64,000 bases of DNA from Streptomyces parvus (lineage in GTDB: Bacteria; Actinomycetota; Actinomycetes; Streptomycetales; Streptomycetaceae). Where the stretch lies: the NCBI RefSeq assembly GCF_014648875.1, contig NZ_BMRY01000008.1, positions 62,001 through 126,000 on the forward strand, written 5' to 3'. This document shows, piece after piece, positions 1 through 8,160 of the stretch. The position numbers and the translations under genes were made by a program. The notes under the pieces are model-generated. The model was not told the origin of the DNA, ran no database searches, and saw only the letters and a list, made by a program, of their open reading frames with translations. Each line of letters starts with the position of its first letter. Position 1 is the stretch's first letter.

Positions 1-533
1 AGGTCCCAGAGAGCCTCGATGGCGCGCTCGGACTGGCCGTGCCGGCGCAGCCAGGTGGCGAAGTCGATCCGGTCCAGCTCGGGGTCGGCGGGGTCGAGGC
101 GGCCCAGCGCCAGGGCGGCCCGGCCCACGGCCGCCTTCTCGGCGAGCGAGAGGTGCGGATAGGCGGCGAGGCCGCCCGCCAGGTGCAGCGGTACGGGCAG
201 GGCGGTGCGGCGGATCCGTCCCAGGCGCGGTCCGGCGGCCCGGCCGACGTCCAGCACGGGGACGTCGAGGCGGTCCTGGAGCGGGGCCAGGTGCGCGGCG
301 TCGATGCGGTCGAGGAACCAGCGGTAGCCGGTGCAGCAGCGCAGGTAGACGTGCTGGCCGTTGTCGACGGTGAGGTCGCCGCGCTGGAAGGAGAAGGCGA
401 GGCCGCCGAGGCGGGGCCGGCCTTCCAGGAGCGTCACGTCGAGTCCGGCGTCGGCGAGACGGAGCGCCGCCGTCACCCCGGCGAGGCCACCGCCGACGAC
501 CACGCCGACGGGGCGCGGGCTCTCGTCGCTCAT
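1..533 (-). CDS. hpnE: Hydroxysqualene dehydroxylase / squalene-associated FAD-dependent desaturase HpnE (partial)
   Basis: The first 177 residues are visible and the gene continues beyond the window edge. The N-terminus MSDESPRPVGVVVGGGLAG carries the dinucleotide-binding glycine motif of FAD amine-oxidase/desaturase enzymes, followed by a typical second segment (LLEGRPRLGGLAFSF). In the three-gene HpnCDE route known from bacteria, HpnE reduces hydroxysqualene to squalene for hopanoid synthesis. The ATG at 533 has a strong Shine-Dalgarno sequence (GGGAGGGG) five bases upstream. The gene follows hpnD after a 118-base gap on the same strand, and this neighbourhood sets the assignment apart from carotenoid desaturases. 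The C-terminus and substrate-binding part are not visible. Confidence 0.85.
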   Translation of the reverse strand, partial: MSDESPRPVGVVVGGGLAGVTAALRLADAGLDVTLLEGRPRLGGLAFSFQRGDLTVDNGQHVYLRCCTGYRWFLDRIDAAHLAPLQDRLDVPVLDVGRAAGPRLGRIRRTALPVPLHLAGGLAAYPHLSLAEKAAVGRAALALGRLDPADPELDRIDFATWLRRHGQSERAIEALWD

Positions 534-651
534 GCCTGCCCCTCCCGCCGGGTCGTGGCTGTCTGCCGGGTCCTCACCCTGCAGATCGTCGCAGTCAGTG
601 ACGCGTCGGGCCACCGGAGGGTTGCCCGGGGACGGGAGCCGCGCAGCCGCA

Positions 652-1605
652 TCAGGCTCGCCCCCTGGCGGTGAGCCGCGAGATGTGGCGGGCGTCGAGA
701 CCGGACAGGCCGCGCACCGCGACGTAGGCCTTCTCGTGGCCGGGCAGGGAGACCCGGCCGCGCAGGACGGCTTCGGGGTCTCGCTCGATCCGGTCGAGGA
801 GGCGGCGGTAGATCCCGGCCATCGCGGCGACGCAGGCGCCGCTGCGGCGGTCGAGCATCGGGAGCAGTCGGTAGCCCTCGGCGAACAGGGCGCGGGCGCG
901 GCGGACCTCGAAGTGGATGAGGCCGGCGAAGTCGGACCCGGGCGGCGGGGTGGTGCGGTGGAACCCGGCCGAGCAGCCGAATTTGGCCAGGTCGTCGGCG
1001 GGCAGGTAGGTGCGCCCGTTGCCCGCGTCCTCGCGGACGTCGCGGAGGATGTTGGTGAGCTGGAGGGCGAGGCCGAGGGTGTCGGCGTACTCCGCGGCCC
1101 GCTCGGCCCCGCGGGCGCCCGGCGCGGTGCCGAAGACGCCGAGGCTGAGGCGTCCGATGGCTCCGGCGACGCACCGGCAGTAGGTCTTCAGGTCGTCCCA
1201 GGTCTCGTAGGTCGCACCGCGGACGTCCATCAGGACACCGTCGATCAGCTCGTCGAGGCCGCCGAGCGGGAGCGCGAAGCGGCGGGCGGCGTCGGCGAGC
1301 GCGACGGCCACCGGGTCGGTGTCGTCCTCCTCGACCTTGCCGTGCCGGACCCGGTCGAGCAGTTCGCGGGTGCTCTCCAGCCGGGTCCGCTTGGTCCCCG
1401 CGTCCAGCTCCCCGTCGCCGATGTCGTCGACCCGACGGGAGAAGGCGTACAGCGCCGACATGGCCTGCCGCTTCTCGTTCGGCAGCAGCCGGATGCCGTA
1501 GGCGAAGTTACGGGCCTGCTGTCCGGTGACGGCTTCGCAGTAACTGTATGCGGCCTGCACCGGCGGCGACATGTACGTCGTCTGTCCCTCCACGGTCCGG
1601 CTCAC
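652..1605 (-). CDS. hpnD: Presqualene diphosphate synthase HpnD
   Basis: The 317-residue protein belongs to the trans-isoprenyl diphosphate (squalene/phytoene) synthase family. Both Asp-rich metal/diphosphate motifs are present: RRVDDIGDGELD near residue 55 and NILRDVREDAGNGRTYLP near residue 185. In the HpnCDE pathway, HpnD condenses two farnesyl diphosphates to presqualene diphosphate. The GTG start at 1605 overlaps the hpnC stop in a GTGA tetranucleotide, suggesting translational coupling, and GGAGAG lies just upstream. An internal ATG (MSPPVQAAYSY) could be the start in homologues. The HpnC/HpnD split follows gene order and similarity; both are paralogous synthases. Confidence 0.9.
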   Translation of the reverse strand: MSRTVEGQTTYMSPPVQAAYSYCEAVTGQQARNFAYGIRLLPNEKRQAMSALYAFSRRVDDIGDGELDAGTKRTRLESTRELLDRVRHGKVEEDDTDPVAVALADAARRFALPLGGLDELIDGVLMDVRGATYETWDDLKTYCRCVAGAIGRLSLGVFGTAPGARGAERAAEYADTLGLALQLTNILRDVREDAGNGRTYLPADDLAKFGCSAGFHRTTPPPGSDFAGLIHFEVRRARALFAEGYRLLPMLDRRSGACVAAMAGIYRRLLDRIERDPEAVLRGRVSLPGHEKAYVAVRGLSGLDARHISRLTARGRA

Positions 1606-2513
1606 CTCTCTCCACGCGCTCTTCGCAAGACGGTTCCCACTTCACGCAGCAGGCTGGGCTTGGTGGCCTTGGGCGGTCCGGGCAGGACGTCGAACCCGGC
1701 GGCCGAGATCGCCGTGAGCGCGCTGCGGCCGCCCCCGACGAATCCGGCGAGGAGCAGTTTCAGCCTGCCGTCGACGCTGCCCACCAGCGCGGGGCCCTCG
1801 TCCAGCAGGTCGCTCGCGCGCTGGGCCTCGTACGCGATCAGGGCGCGGACGGAGGCTCCGGCGGAGGGCGCGGCCAGGTCGGATTCGGTGACCCGGAAGC
1901 GTTCCATGTCCTCGGCGGGCAGATAGATCCGGTCGCGTTCCAGGTCTTCGGCGACGTCCTGGAGGTGTTCGACGATCTGGAGTGCGGTGCAGACCGCGTC
2001 GGAGCGGCGGACGCGCTCGGGGCTGGTGGTGCCGGTGAGGGCGAGGACCAGGCGGCCGACGGGGTTCGCGGAGAGTTCGCAGTAGGCGGCGAGCTCGGCG
2101 TAGGTGCCGTAGCGGCGGACCTTCTGGTCCTGGCGGTTCGCCTCGATCAGGCCGAGGAAGGGTTCGGGGGTGAGCGCGCGGCGCCTCGCGGTGGGGCGCA
2201 GGTTGCGCAGCAGGGGGTGGTGCGGCTCCTCGCCGGTGGTGGCGAAGACCCGGCGGAGGTCCCTCTCCAGGGCGTCGAGCATGGCGAGGCGGTCGTCGCT
2301 CTGCTCCGGCTCCAGGCCGAGGTGGCGGGCGTCCGCGCCGCCGGGAGCGAGATCGCCGTCGCCGATGTCGTCGACGAGCCGGGCGAATCCGTAGACCGCC
2401 ATCAGGTCCCCGCGCCAGGCGCGGGGCAGGAAGAAGGGAGCCACGGGGAAGTTCTCGTCCGCGGCCTTGCCGAGGGTGGCGTCGCCGATGTGCGCTGCGG
2501 GGGTCGGGGTCAC
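1602..2513 (-). CDS. hpnC: Hydroxysqualene synthase HpnC
   Basis: This 303-residue squalene/phytoene-synthase-family protein has a first Asp motif (RLVDDIGDGDL, about residue 47) and a second (EHLQDVAEDLERDRIYLP, about residue 170). HpnC is known to convert presqualene diphosphate to hydroxysqualene by adding water, before HpnE reduces it. The start is a GTG at 2513. It is the first gene of the visible hpnCDE unit, so a promoter should lie in the 2514-2880 gap. Its last four bases overlap hpnD. Squalene made here would feed a squalene-hopene cyclase, which in streptomycetes usually lies farther along the same cluster, outside this window. Confidence 0.88.
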   Translation of the reverse strand: MTPTPAAHIGDATLGKAADENFPVAPFFLPRAWRGDLMAVYGFARLVDDIGDGDLAPGGADARHLGLEPEQSDDRLAMLDALERDLRRVFATTGEEPHHPLLRNLRPTARRRALTPEPFLGLIEANRQDQKVRRYGTYAELAAYCELSANPVGRLVLALTGTTSPERVRRSDAVCTALQIVEHLQDVAEDLERDRIYLPAEDMERFRVTESDLAAPSAGASVRALIAYEAQRASDLLDEGPALVGSVDGRLKLLLAGFVGGGRSALTAISAAGFDVLPGPPKATKPSLLREVGTVLRRARGER

Positions 2514-2880
2514 TGCGGACCACCCGGCGCGGGAACGGCAAAACCACGTCGGAGCTGGAGATCTTCCGCCATTGCCGTCACATCTCCCGTTCTACACTGC
2601 TGACCCAAAACAACCCTTTTCGGACACGCCGCTCAGTCTTCCGAGTGCACTGCGGCAGAGCGTCGGTGGAGCGGCGTATCGCCCTACTGGCCATGAATCA
2701 GCACCGCTCCAGCTTACGTTGTACAGCTCACAGGGGATCGGCGGGGTGGAGCGCCCGCCACCGCTTCCCGGCCGTACCTGTCAACCTTCCCCGGGCACGG
2801 CTGACTTGACGTCATCCGCCGGGAGGAGATCGGCCCCGGCCCCCTACTGCGCAGGGCCTGCCCGGCAAAGGGCACCGCAC
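2514..2880. other. Non-coding gap carrying the hpnCDE upstream region
   Basis: About 370 bases without a convincing gene separate hpnC from the terminator of the exporter operon. It is less GC-rich than its surroundings around 2580-2640, which fits a promoter region for hpnC reading leftward. I could not place a -35/-10 pair with good spacing. Short reading frames here have poor codon bias. Confidence 0.4.
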
Positions 2881-2910
2881 GGCCCCCGCCGGACCGGTCC
2901 GGCGGGGGCC
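2881..2910 (-). terminator. Strong perfect palindrome downstream of the exporter operon
   Basis: Thirty bases form a perfect palindrome: a 13-bp G+C stem (GGCCCCCGCCGGA) with a CCGG loop. It begins 17 bases past the stop of the ABC ATPase gene, so it should terminate the seven-gene minus-strand operon and insulate hpnC. It has no T-run, as is usual in streptomycetes. Confidence 0.75.
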
Positions 2911-2926
2911 ACGGGATGGGCTCGGG

Positions 2927-3712
2927 CTACTTGCCCGTCTCGCGCTCGTACGCCTTGAGGACTTCCTCGGTGGGGCCGTCCATCAGCAGCTCGCCCTTCT
3001 CCAGCCACAGGGCGCGGTCGCAGGTGTCCCTGATCGACTTGTTGTTGTGGCTGACCAGGAAGACGGTGCCCGCCTCCTTGCGCAGTTCGCGGATCCGCTC
3101 CTCGGAGCGGATGCGGAACTTTCGGTCACCGGTGGCGAGCGCCTCGTCGATCATGAGGACGTCGTGGTTCTTGGCGGCGGCGATCGAGAACCGCAGGCGC
3201 GCCGCCATGCCGGAGGAGTACGTGCGCATCGGCAGGGTGATGAAGTCGCCCTTCTCGTTGATGCCGGAGAAGTCGACGATCTCCTGGTAGCGGGAGCGGA
3301 TCTCGGCCTGGGTCATCCCCATGGCCAGACCGCCCAGCACCACGTTGCGCTCGCCGGTCAGGTCGCTCATCAGCGCCGCGTTCACGCCGAGCAGCGAGGG
3401 CTGGCCGTCGGTGTACACATGGCCGGATTCGGTCGGCAGCAGTCCGGCGATGGCCCGCAGCAGTGTCGACTTGCCGGAGCCGTTGGTGCCGATGAGGCCG
3501 ATGGCCTCGCCGCGGTAGGCGGTGAAGGAGACACCGCGTACGGCGTGCACCTTCCGGACGCCGCGCGGCTCGCCCTTGCCCCGCCGCAGCATGCGGCTCA
3601 GCGCGGCGGTGGCGCTGCCCCGGCCGCCGCCCGCGCCGTTGACCCGGTACACGATGTGCACGTCGTCGGCGATCACCGTGGGGATGCGCCCCTGCGCGTT
3701 GTCGTCAGCCAC
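2927..3712 (-). CDS. ABC-2 type polysaccharide/polyol-phosphate exporter, ATP-binding subunit (TagH/Wzt-like)
   Basis: This 261-residue ABC ATPase has Walker A GLIGTNGSGKST near residue 75, a signature region around YSSGMAARLRFS, and Walker B DVLMIDEAL. The short signature and overall form match the RfbE/TagH/Wzt group that powers export of teichoic acids and O-antigens. It lacks the long C-terminal carbohydrate-binding domain seen in some Wzt proteins. The GTG start at 3712 overlaps the permease stop by 8 bases, so the two form a coupled exporter. It is the last gene of the operon with the CDP-alcohol phosphatidyltransferases, which argues for export of a lipid-linked polyol-phosphate product rather than drug efflux. 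Confidence 0.85.
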   Translation of the reverse strand: MADDNAQGRIPTVIADDVHIVYRVNGAGGGRGSATAALSRMLRRGKGEPRGVRKVHAVRGVSFTAYRGEAIGLIGTNGSGKSTLLRAIAGLLPTESGHVYTDGQPSLLGVNAALMSDLTGERNVVLGGLAMGMTQAEIRSRYQEIVDFSGINEKGDFITLPMRTYSSGMAARLRFSIAAAKNHDVLMIDEALATGDRKFRIRSEERIRELRKEAGTVFLVSHNNKSIRDTCDRALWLEKGELLMDGPTEEVLKAYERETGK

Positions 3713-4634
3713 GGCCGTACCGCTCCTCCGCCTTCCAGAAGTACACGAATCCCACGACGCCCAGCAGCAACGCCCAGCCCAGGCCGGCGGCCCAGACGTG
3801 GTCCGGCAGGTTCTCGGAGCCGTACCCGTCGATCATGGCGAAGCGGACCAGGTCCATGTAGATCGCCGCCGGGTTGTACTGGAGCACGTCAGCGATCCAG
3901 GCCGGCTTGTCCTTCAGCATCACCGGGATGGAGAACATGACGCCCGAGGCGTACATCCAGGTGCGCATCACGAACGGCATCAGCTGCGCGAGGTCGGGGG
4001 TCTTGGAGCCGAGCCGCGCCATGACGAGGGCCAGGCCGGTGTTGAAGACGAACTGGAGCAGCAGGGCGGGAATCACCAGGAGCCACGACAGCGAGGGGTA
4101 GCTGCCGAAGATGACGGTGACCGCGACCATCACGATCATCGAGAAGAGCAGCTGCTGGAGCTGCTGGAGCGAGAAGGAGATGGGGAGCGAGGCCCGGGGG
4201 AAGTGGAGGGCCCGGACCAGGCCGAGGTTGCCGGAGATCGACCGGACCCCCGCCATCACCGAGCTCTGGGTGAAGGTGAAGACGAAGACGCCGGTGACCA
4301 GGAACGGCACGAAGACGTCGTGGGGGATCCCCTCCCTGGTCCCCAGGATCAGGCCGAAGATCAGGTAATAGACACAGGCGTTCAGCAGGGGCGTGACCAC
4401 TTGCCACAGCTGGCCCAGTTTGGCCTGGCTGTACTGGGCGGTCAGCTTCGCCCGGGAGAAGGCCAGGATGAAGTGGCGCCGGCCCCAGAGCTGTCGCATG
4501 TACGCGAACAGCCCAGGCCGGGCGCCGCTCACGGTCAGGCCGTACTTGGCGGCCAGCTGGGCCGCGTCGAGGCCCTCGTCGGCGGACGGCGGGGTCCCGA
4601 GGGCTACCCCACCGTCGTGGGTCGTCTCACTCAC
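3705..4634 (-). CDS. ABC-2 type exporter permease (TagG/Wzm-like)
   Basis: The 309-residue integral membrane protein has a soluble, amphipathic N-terminal stretch of about 70 residues containing RRHFILAFSRAKLTAQYSQA. This arrangement is typical of TagG/Wzm permeases, where it precedes six transmembrane helices. It pairs with the ATPase gene directly downstream (8-base overlap). A 101-base gap separates it from the glycosyltransferase upstream, the only real gap in the operon, so an internal promoter is possible. It probably flips an undecaprenyl- or phospholipid-linked polymer across the membrane; the substrate is unknown. Confidence 0.85.
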   Translation of the reverse strand: MSETTHDGGVALGTPPSADEGLDAAQLAAKYGLTVSGARPGLFAYMRQLWGRRHFILAFSRAKLTAQYSQAKLGQLWQVVTPLLNACVYYLIFGLILGTREGIPHDVFVPFLVTGVFVFTFTQSSVMAGVRSISGNLGLVRALHFPRASLPISFSLQQLQQLLFSMIVMVAVTVIFGSYPSLSWLLVIPALLLQFVFNTGLALVMARLGSKTPDLAQLMPFVMRTWMYASGVMFSIPVMLKDKPAWIADVLQYNPAAIYMDLVRFAMIDGYGSENLPDHVWAAGLGWALLLGVVGFVYFWKAEERYGRG

Positions 4635-4735
4635 AAGTTGAAACTCTCGTCTTCACGCGCAGCCAGTCGCGGGCGCGGCTCAGGCGGACAGGTTCCGGAA
4701 AGAAAATACGCCTCATGCTCTCAGAGGTAAGCGTC

Positions 4736-5620
4736 TCAGATGACCGGAGGTCGGCCCAGCCTCGTCAGCCGCCACACCGTACGCCACTTCATCGGGCGCC
4801 GGATTCCGCAAGGAGCCGTCCAGCCTTCCCGGAATCCGCCGAACCATGCCTTCAGCGCGGGCGGTGACGGGCGCCTGACCAGGGTCAGCAGCAGCCAGAC
4901 CCCGGTGTAGAGCGGCACCAGCGGGGCGGGCAGGTTCCGGCGGGCGAGCCAGACCCGGTTGCGGGCGACCATGCGGTGGTAGACCGCGTGCCGGGACGGG
5001 GCGGTGGTGGGGTGGTTCAGCACCATGTCGGCGCGGTAGTCGATCATCCAGCCCGCGTCCAGCGCCCGCCAGGCGAGGTCCGTCTCCTCGTGGGCGTAGA
5101 AGAAGTCCTCGGGCAGCGGGCCGACCTCGGCGATGACCTTGGTGCGTACGGCGTTGGCGCCGCCGAGGAACGTCGTGACGCGCGAGGAGCGCATCGGGTC
5201 GGCGGCCCGCAGCCGGGGCACGTGACGCCGCTGGGTGACGCCGGTCTCCGGGTCGGCGATGCGGAAGGTGACGATCCCGAGCTTCGGGTCCGCCTCGAAG
5301 GCCTGCCGGCACAGCTCGGCGGTGTCCCGGTTCGGGAGCATCCCGTCGTCGTCCAGGAAGAGCAGCGCGTCCACGTCCGCACCGCAGGGGCCGAACGCCT
5401 CGATGCCGACGTTGCGGCCGCCGGGGATGCCCAGGTTCTCGGGCAGCTCGACCGTGCGCACCCCGGCGGGCACCTCGGGGACCGGGGCGCCGTTGCCGAC
5501 GACCACGACCTCGATCCGGTCACCGTGCTGGGCGGTGACCGAATCGAGGAGGGCGCGGAGCTCGTCCGGGCGGTTGCCCATGGTGATGATCACCGCGCCC
5601 AGTTTCATGGGCAGGGTCAC
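4736..5620 (-). CDS. Family 2 glycosyltransferase
   Basis: About 294 residues with the GT2 (GT-A) fold. The N-terminal beta strand is KLGAVIITMGNRPDELRALL, the DxD-type metal site is LLFLDDDGMLP, and the acceptor-side motif is FFYAHEETDLAWRAL. The C-terminal third is amphipathic or hydrophobic (YTGVWLLLTLVRRP), suggesting membrane attachment. The GTG at 5620 overlaps the upstream stop in a GTGA tetranucleotide and is preferred; an in-frame ATG at 5608 is the alternative. It sits between a CDP-alcohol phosphatidyltransferase and the exporter genes, so it probably decorates or extends the exported molecule. Donor and acceptor cannot be read from sequence. Confidence 0.85.
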   Translation of the reverse strand: MTLPMKLGAVIITMGNRPDELRALLDSVTAQHGDRIEVVVVGNGAPVPEVPAGVRTVELPENLGIPGGRNVGIEAFGPCGADVDALLFLDDDGMLPNRDTAELCRQAFEADPKLGIVTFRIADPETGVTQRRHVPRLRAADPMRSSRVTTFLGGANAVRTKVIAEVGPLPEDFFYAHEETDLAWRALDAGWMIDYRADMVLNHPTTAPSRHAVYHRMVARNRVWLARRNLPAPLVPLYTGVWLLLTLVRRPSPPALKAWFGGFREGWTAPCGIRRPMKWRTVWRLTRLGRPPVI

Positions 5621-6396
5621 TTCAGCCTGCTGGACGCCAGGACGGACACCAGGTGCAGCAGGGTCTGCAGCAGCGCGATGCCGGCCATGACCGCCACGGT
5701 CAGGCGGGTGTAGAAGAGGCCGCCCGCGACCGCGTCCACGACGGCCACCACGAGGATCACCAGGGACGCCTCGATGCCGAGGATCAGCCGGTGGAACTTG
5801 AGCGCGGCGGCCGCCTTGCGGGCCAGCGCCATCCCGGAGGAGCGCGGCTCGGACGCCGCTTCCTTCACCGGCGGCAGCCCGCCCTGGTGACGGGCCACGC
5901 CCACCAGGTCCGTCTCGGCCTTGATCAGGATCGCGCCGAGCGCGGCGAGCGTCCCGAGGAACGCCCAGAGCCAGTCGATCCGGCCCTCGCCCCAGATGTC
6001 GGCGGCCCTCAGGCCGAGGCCCACCAGGACCGCCGCGTCGCACAGATAGGCGGCGACCCGGTCCAGGTAGACCCCGCTGAGCGAGTACTGCTTCTTCCAG
6101 CGGGCCAGCTCGCCGTCCACGCAGTCGAAGAGCAGGTAGAGCTGGACCATCACCACGCCGAGCACGGCGCCCCAGATACCCGGCACCAGCAGCGCCGGGG
6201 CGGCCAGGGCTCCGGCCAGCGTCATGACGTACGTGACCTGGTTCGGCGTGACGCGGGTGTTGACCAGGTAGCGGTCCACGCGCAGCGAGACCTCGCGCAT
6301 GTACATGCGCCCGGCCCAGTGCTCGCCGCTGCGCCGGTCCTTCACCCCCGGGGGGTGCACGACCGGACGGAGTTCAGCTACTGATGGTCGAGACAT
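5617..6396 (-). CDS. CDP-alcohol phosphatidyltransferase family membrane enzyme
   Basis: The 259-residue membrane protein carries the CDP-alcohol phosphotransferase signature: DCVDGELAR, then eight residues, then G-x3-D-x3-D as SGVYLDRVAAYLCD, at about residues 90-120. Such enzymes transfer a phospho-alcohol from a CDP-activated donor to a second alcohol. The upstream segment NTRVTPNQVTY matches the common entry to the first helix. The ATG at 6396 lies 23 bases inside the dehydrogenase gene, so the genes are coupled. It is the second enzyme of this class in the operon, implying two successive phosphodiester-forming steps or two acceptors. Confidence 0.88.
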   Translation of the reverse strand: MSRPSVAELRPVVHPPGVKDRRSGEHWAGRMYMREVSLRVDRYLVNTRVTPNQVTYVMTLAGALAAPALLVPGIWGAVLGVVMVQLYLLFDCVDGELARWKKQYSLSGVYLDRVAAYLCDAAVLVGLGLRAADIWGEGRIDWLWAFLGTLAALGAILIKAETDLVGVARHQGGLPPVKEAASEPRSSGMALARKAAAALKFHRLILGIEASLVILVVAVVDAVAGGLFYTRLTVAVMAGIALLQTLLHLVSVLASSRLK

Positions 6397-7435
6397 AGTC
6401 GGCGTACGCGTCCCTGATCTGATCGGTGGACAGGTTGAGGTGCTCCAGGACCGTGAAGCGTCCCGGGCGCGTCTGCGGTGCGTAGTCGACGGCCTTGACG
6501 AACTCGTCGACGCTGAACCCGATCTCCTCCGGCAGGACCGGCAGACCGTGGCGGCGCAGTATCGATGCCATCAGGAGGGACTCCTGGCGGGCACCGCGCA
6601 GATGCATGGCGAAGCAGGCGCCGAGGCCGACCTGTTCGCCGTGGCTGGCCGCGCGCTGGGGGTAGAGCAGGTCGAACGCGTGGTTGATCTCGTGGCAGGC
6701 GCCGGACGCCGGACGCGAGTCGCCCGCGACCGACATCGAGATGCCCGTGAGCACGAGTCCCTCGGCCAGCACCTTCAGGAAGGCGTCGTCGCCGACGCCG
6801 CCCGGGTGGCGCAGCACGGCCTCGCCGGCCTGGCGGGCCATCGCGGCCGCCAGCCCGTCGATCTCCTCGCCGTTGACCTCGTGGGCCAGCTCCCAGTCGG
6901 CGACGCAGGAGATGTTCGAGATCGCGTCGCCGATGCCGGAGCGGACGTAGCGGGCGGGCGCCTCACGGATCACGTCGAGGTCGATGACCACGGCGATCGG
7001 GGTGGGGACCCCGTAGGAGCCGCGCCCGTTGTCGTTGTCCAGCGTGGCGACCGGCGAGCACAGGCCGTCGTGCGAGAGGTTCGTCGCGACGGCGACCATG
7101 GGCAGCCCGACCCGCGCCGCGGCGTACTTCGCCACGTCGATGATCTTGCCGCCGCCGAGGCCCACCACGGCGTCGTAACGGTTGCCCTTGATGCCGTCGG
7201 CGAGCTTCACCGCGGAGTCGATCGTGCCGTCGGAGACCGGGTACCAGTCGGCACCGGGCAGGACCGGGGCGAGCCTCTCCTTCAGGGCGCGCCCGGAGCC
7301 GTCGCTGATCGCGATGGCGAGTTTGCCCGAGGAGGAGATCCGCTGATCGGCCAGGAGACCCGCCAGATCGTCCATGGCGCCGCGTCGGATGTCGACGACG
7401 ACCGGGGACGGAATGAGCCGGGTCAGTACTGGCAC
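6374..7435 (-). CDS. sn-glycerol-1-phosphate dehydrogenase (EgsA/AraM-like)-type enzyme
   Basis: The 353-residue iron/zinc-type dehydrogenase has the NAD-binding motif VVGLGGGKIIDVAKYAA (around residue 100). It also has NLSHDGLCSPVA, closely resembling the SHDG-x2-SP segment of glycerol-1-phosphate dehydrogenases, and a metal-binding ASGACHEINHAFD. Family members reduce dihydroxyacetone phosphate to sn-glycerol-1-phosphate, the archaeal stereoisomer, and bacterial AraM does the same. The GTG start at 7435 overlaps the nucleotidyltransferase by 13 bases. Context suggests its phospho-alcohol product is activated by the adjacent nucleotidyltransferase. A different polyol phosphate, such as an inositol or other glycerol derivative, cannot be excluded. 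Confidence 0.8.
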   Translation of the reverse strand: MPVLTRLIPSPVVVDIRRGAMDDLAGLLADQRISSSGKLAIAISDGSGRALKERLAPVLPGADWYPVSDGTIDSAVKLADGIKGNRYDAVVGLGGGKIIDVAKYAAARVGLPMVAVATNLSHDGLCSPVATLDNDNGRGSYGVPTPIAVVIDLDVIREAPARYVRSGIGDAISNISCVADWELAHEVNGEEIDGLAAAMARQAGEAVLRHPGGVGDDAFLKVLAEGLVLTGISMSVAGDSRPASGACHEINHAFDLLYPQRAASHGEQVGLGACFAMHLRGARQESLLMASILRRHGLPVLPEEIGFSVDEFVKAVDYAPQTRPGRFTVLEHLNLSTDQIRDAYADYVSTISS

Positions 7436-8160
7436 GCGATCTCCCGGCCCTTCTTGAGGTCGTCGTGGTTGTCGATCTCGACCCAGGTCACGGTGCCGAT
7501 GGGGGCCACGTCGACGGTGAAGCCGCGGTTCACGAGCTCCTGGTAGCCGTCCTCGTAGTAGAGGTCGGGGTCGCGCTCGAAGGTGGTCTTCAGCGCGTCC
7601 GCCAGTTCCTCGGCGGCCTCGGCCTCGATGAGGGTGACGCCGATGTACTCACCGGTCGCGGTGGCCGGGTCCATCAGCTTGGTGATGCGCTGGACGCCCT
7701 TGCCCTCCTCGGTGATGACCTTCATCTCCTCGTCGGCGAGCACCTTCTCGGTGTCCAGGGCGAGGATGATCTTCTGCCCCTTGCCGCGGGCGTCCAGGAG
7801 GGTCTTCTCGACGGAGACCGGGTGCACGGTGTCGCCGTTGGCGAGGATCACGCCGCGCTTGATGACGTCACGGGCGCACCACAGGGAGTAGGCGTTGTTC
7901 CACTCCTCGGCCTTGTCGTTGTCGATCAGCGTGAGGCTGAGGCCGTAGGTGGCCTCCAGCTCGGCCTTGCGGGCGTAGACGGCCTCCTTGCGGTAGCCGA
8001 CGACGATCGCGACCTCGGTGAGGCCGACCTCGGCGAAGTTGGCCAGCGTGAGGTCGAGGACCGTCTTGTCGCCGTCGACAGGGACGAGCGCCTTGGGGAG
8101 CGTGTCCGTGTAGGGGCGCAGACGTCGTCCTGCACCGGCTGCCAGTACGAGGCCGATCAT
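7423..8160 (-). CDS. Sugar/polyol-phosphate nucleotidyltransferase (NTP_transferase family)
   Basis: The 245-residue protein begins MIGLVLAAGAGRRLRPYTDT and continues LPKALVPV, the nucleotide-binding G-x-G-x-R-x6-PK signature of the NTP_transferase family (rhamnose/glucose-1-phosphate, LicC phosphocholine and inositol-1-phosphate cytidylyltransferases). Acidic metal-site residues appear in ILANGDTVH and EIDNHDD. With two CDP-alcohol phosphatidyltransferases in the operon, CTP-dependent activation of a phospho-polyol is the simplest role; nucleotide and substrate are inferred. Its ATG overlaps the upstream stop as ATGA (8157-8160). Confidence 0.82.
   Translation of the reverse strand: MIGLVLAAGAGRRLRPYTDTLPKALVPVDGDKTVLDLTLANFAEVGLTEVAIVVGYRKEAVYARKAELEATYGLSLTLIDNDKAEEWNNAYSLWCARDVIKRGVILANGDTVHPVSVEKTLLDARGKGQKIILALDTEKVLADEEMKVITEEGKGVQRITKLMDPATATGEYIGVTLIEAEAAEELADALKTTFERDPDLYYEDGYQELVNRGFTVDVAPIGTVTWVEIDNHDDLKKGREIACQY

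Noticed and set aside
2560..2640. Textbook -35/-10 promoter for hpnC
   Set aside because: TTGTTT and TAGAAC-like boxes exist on the minus strand but are only 13 bases apart, too close for a vegetative promoter.
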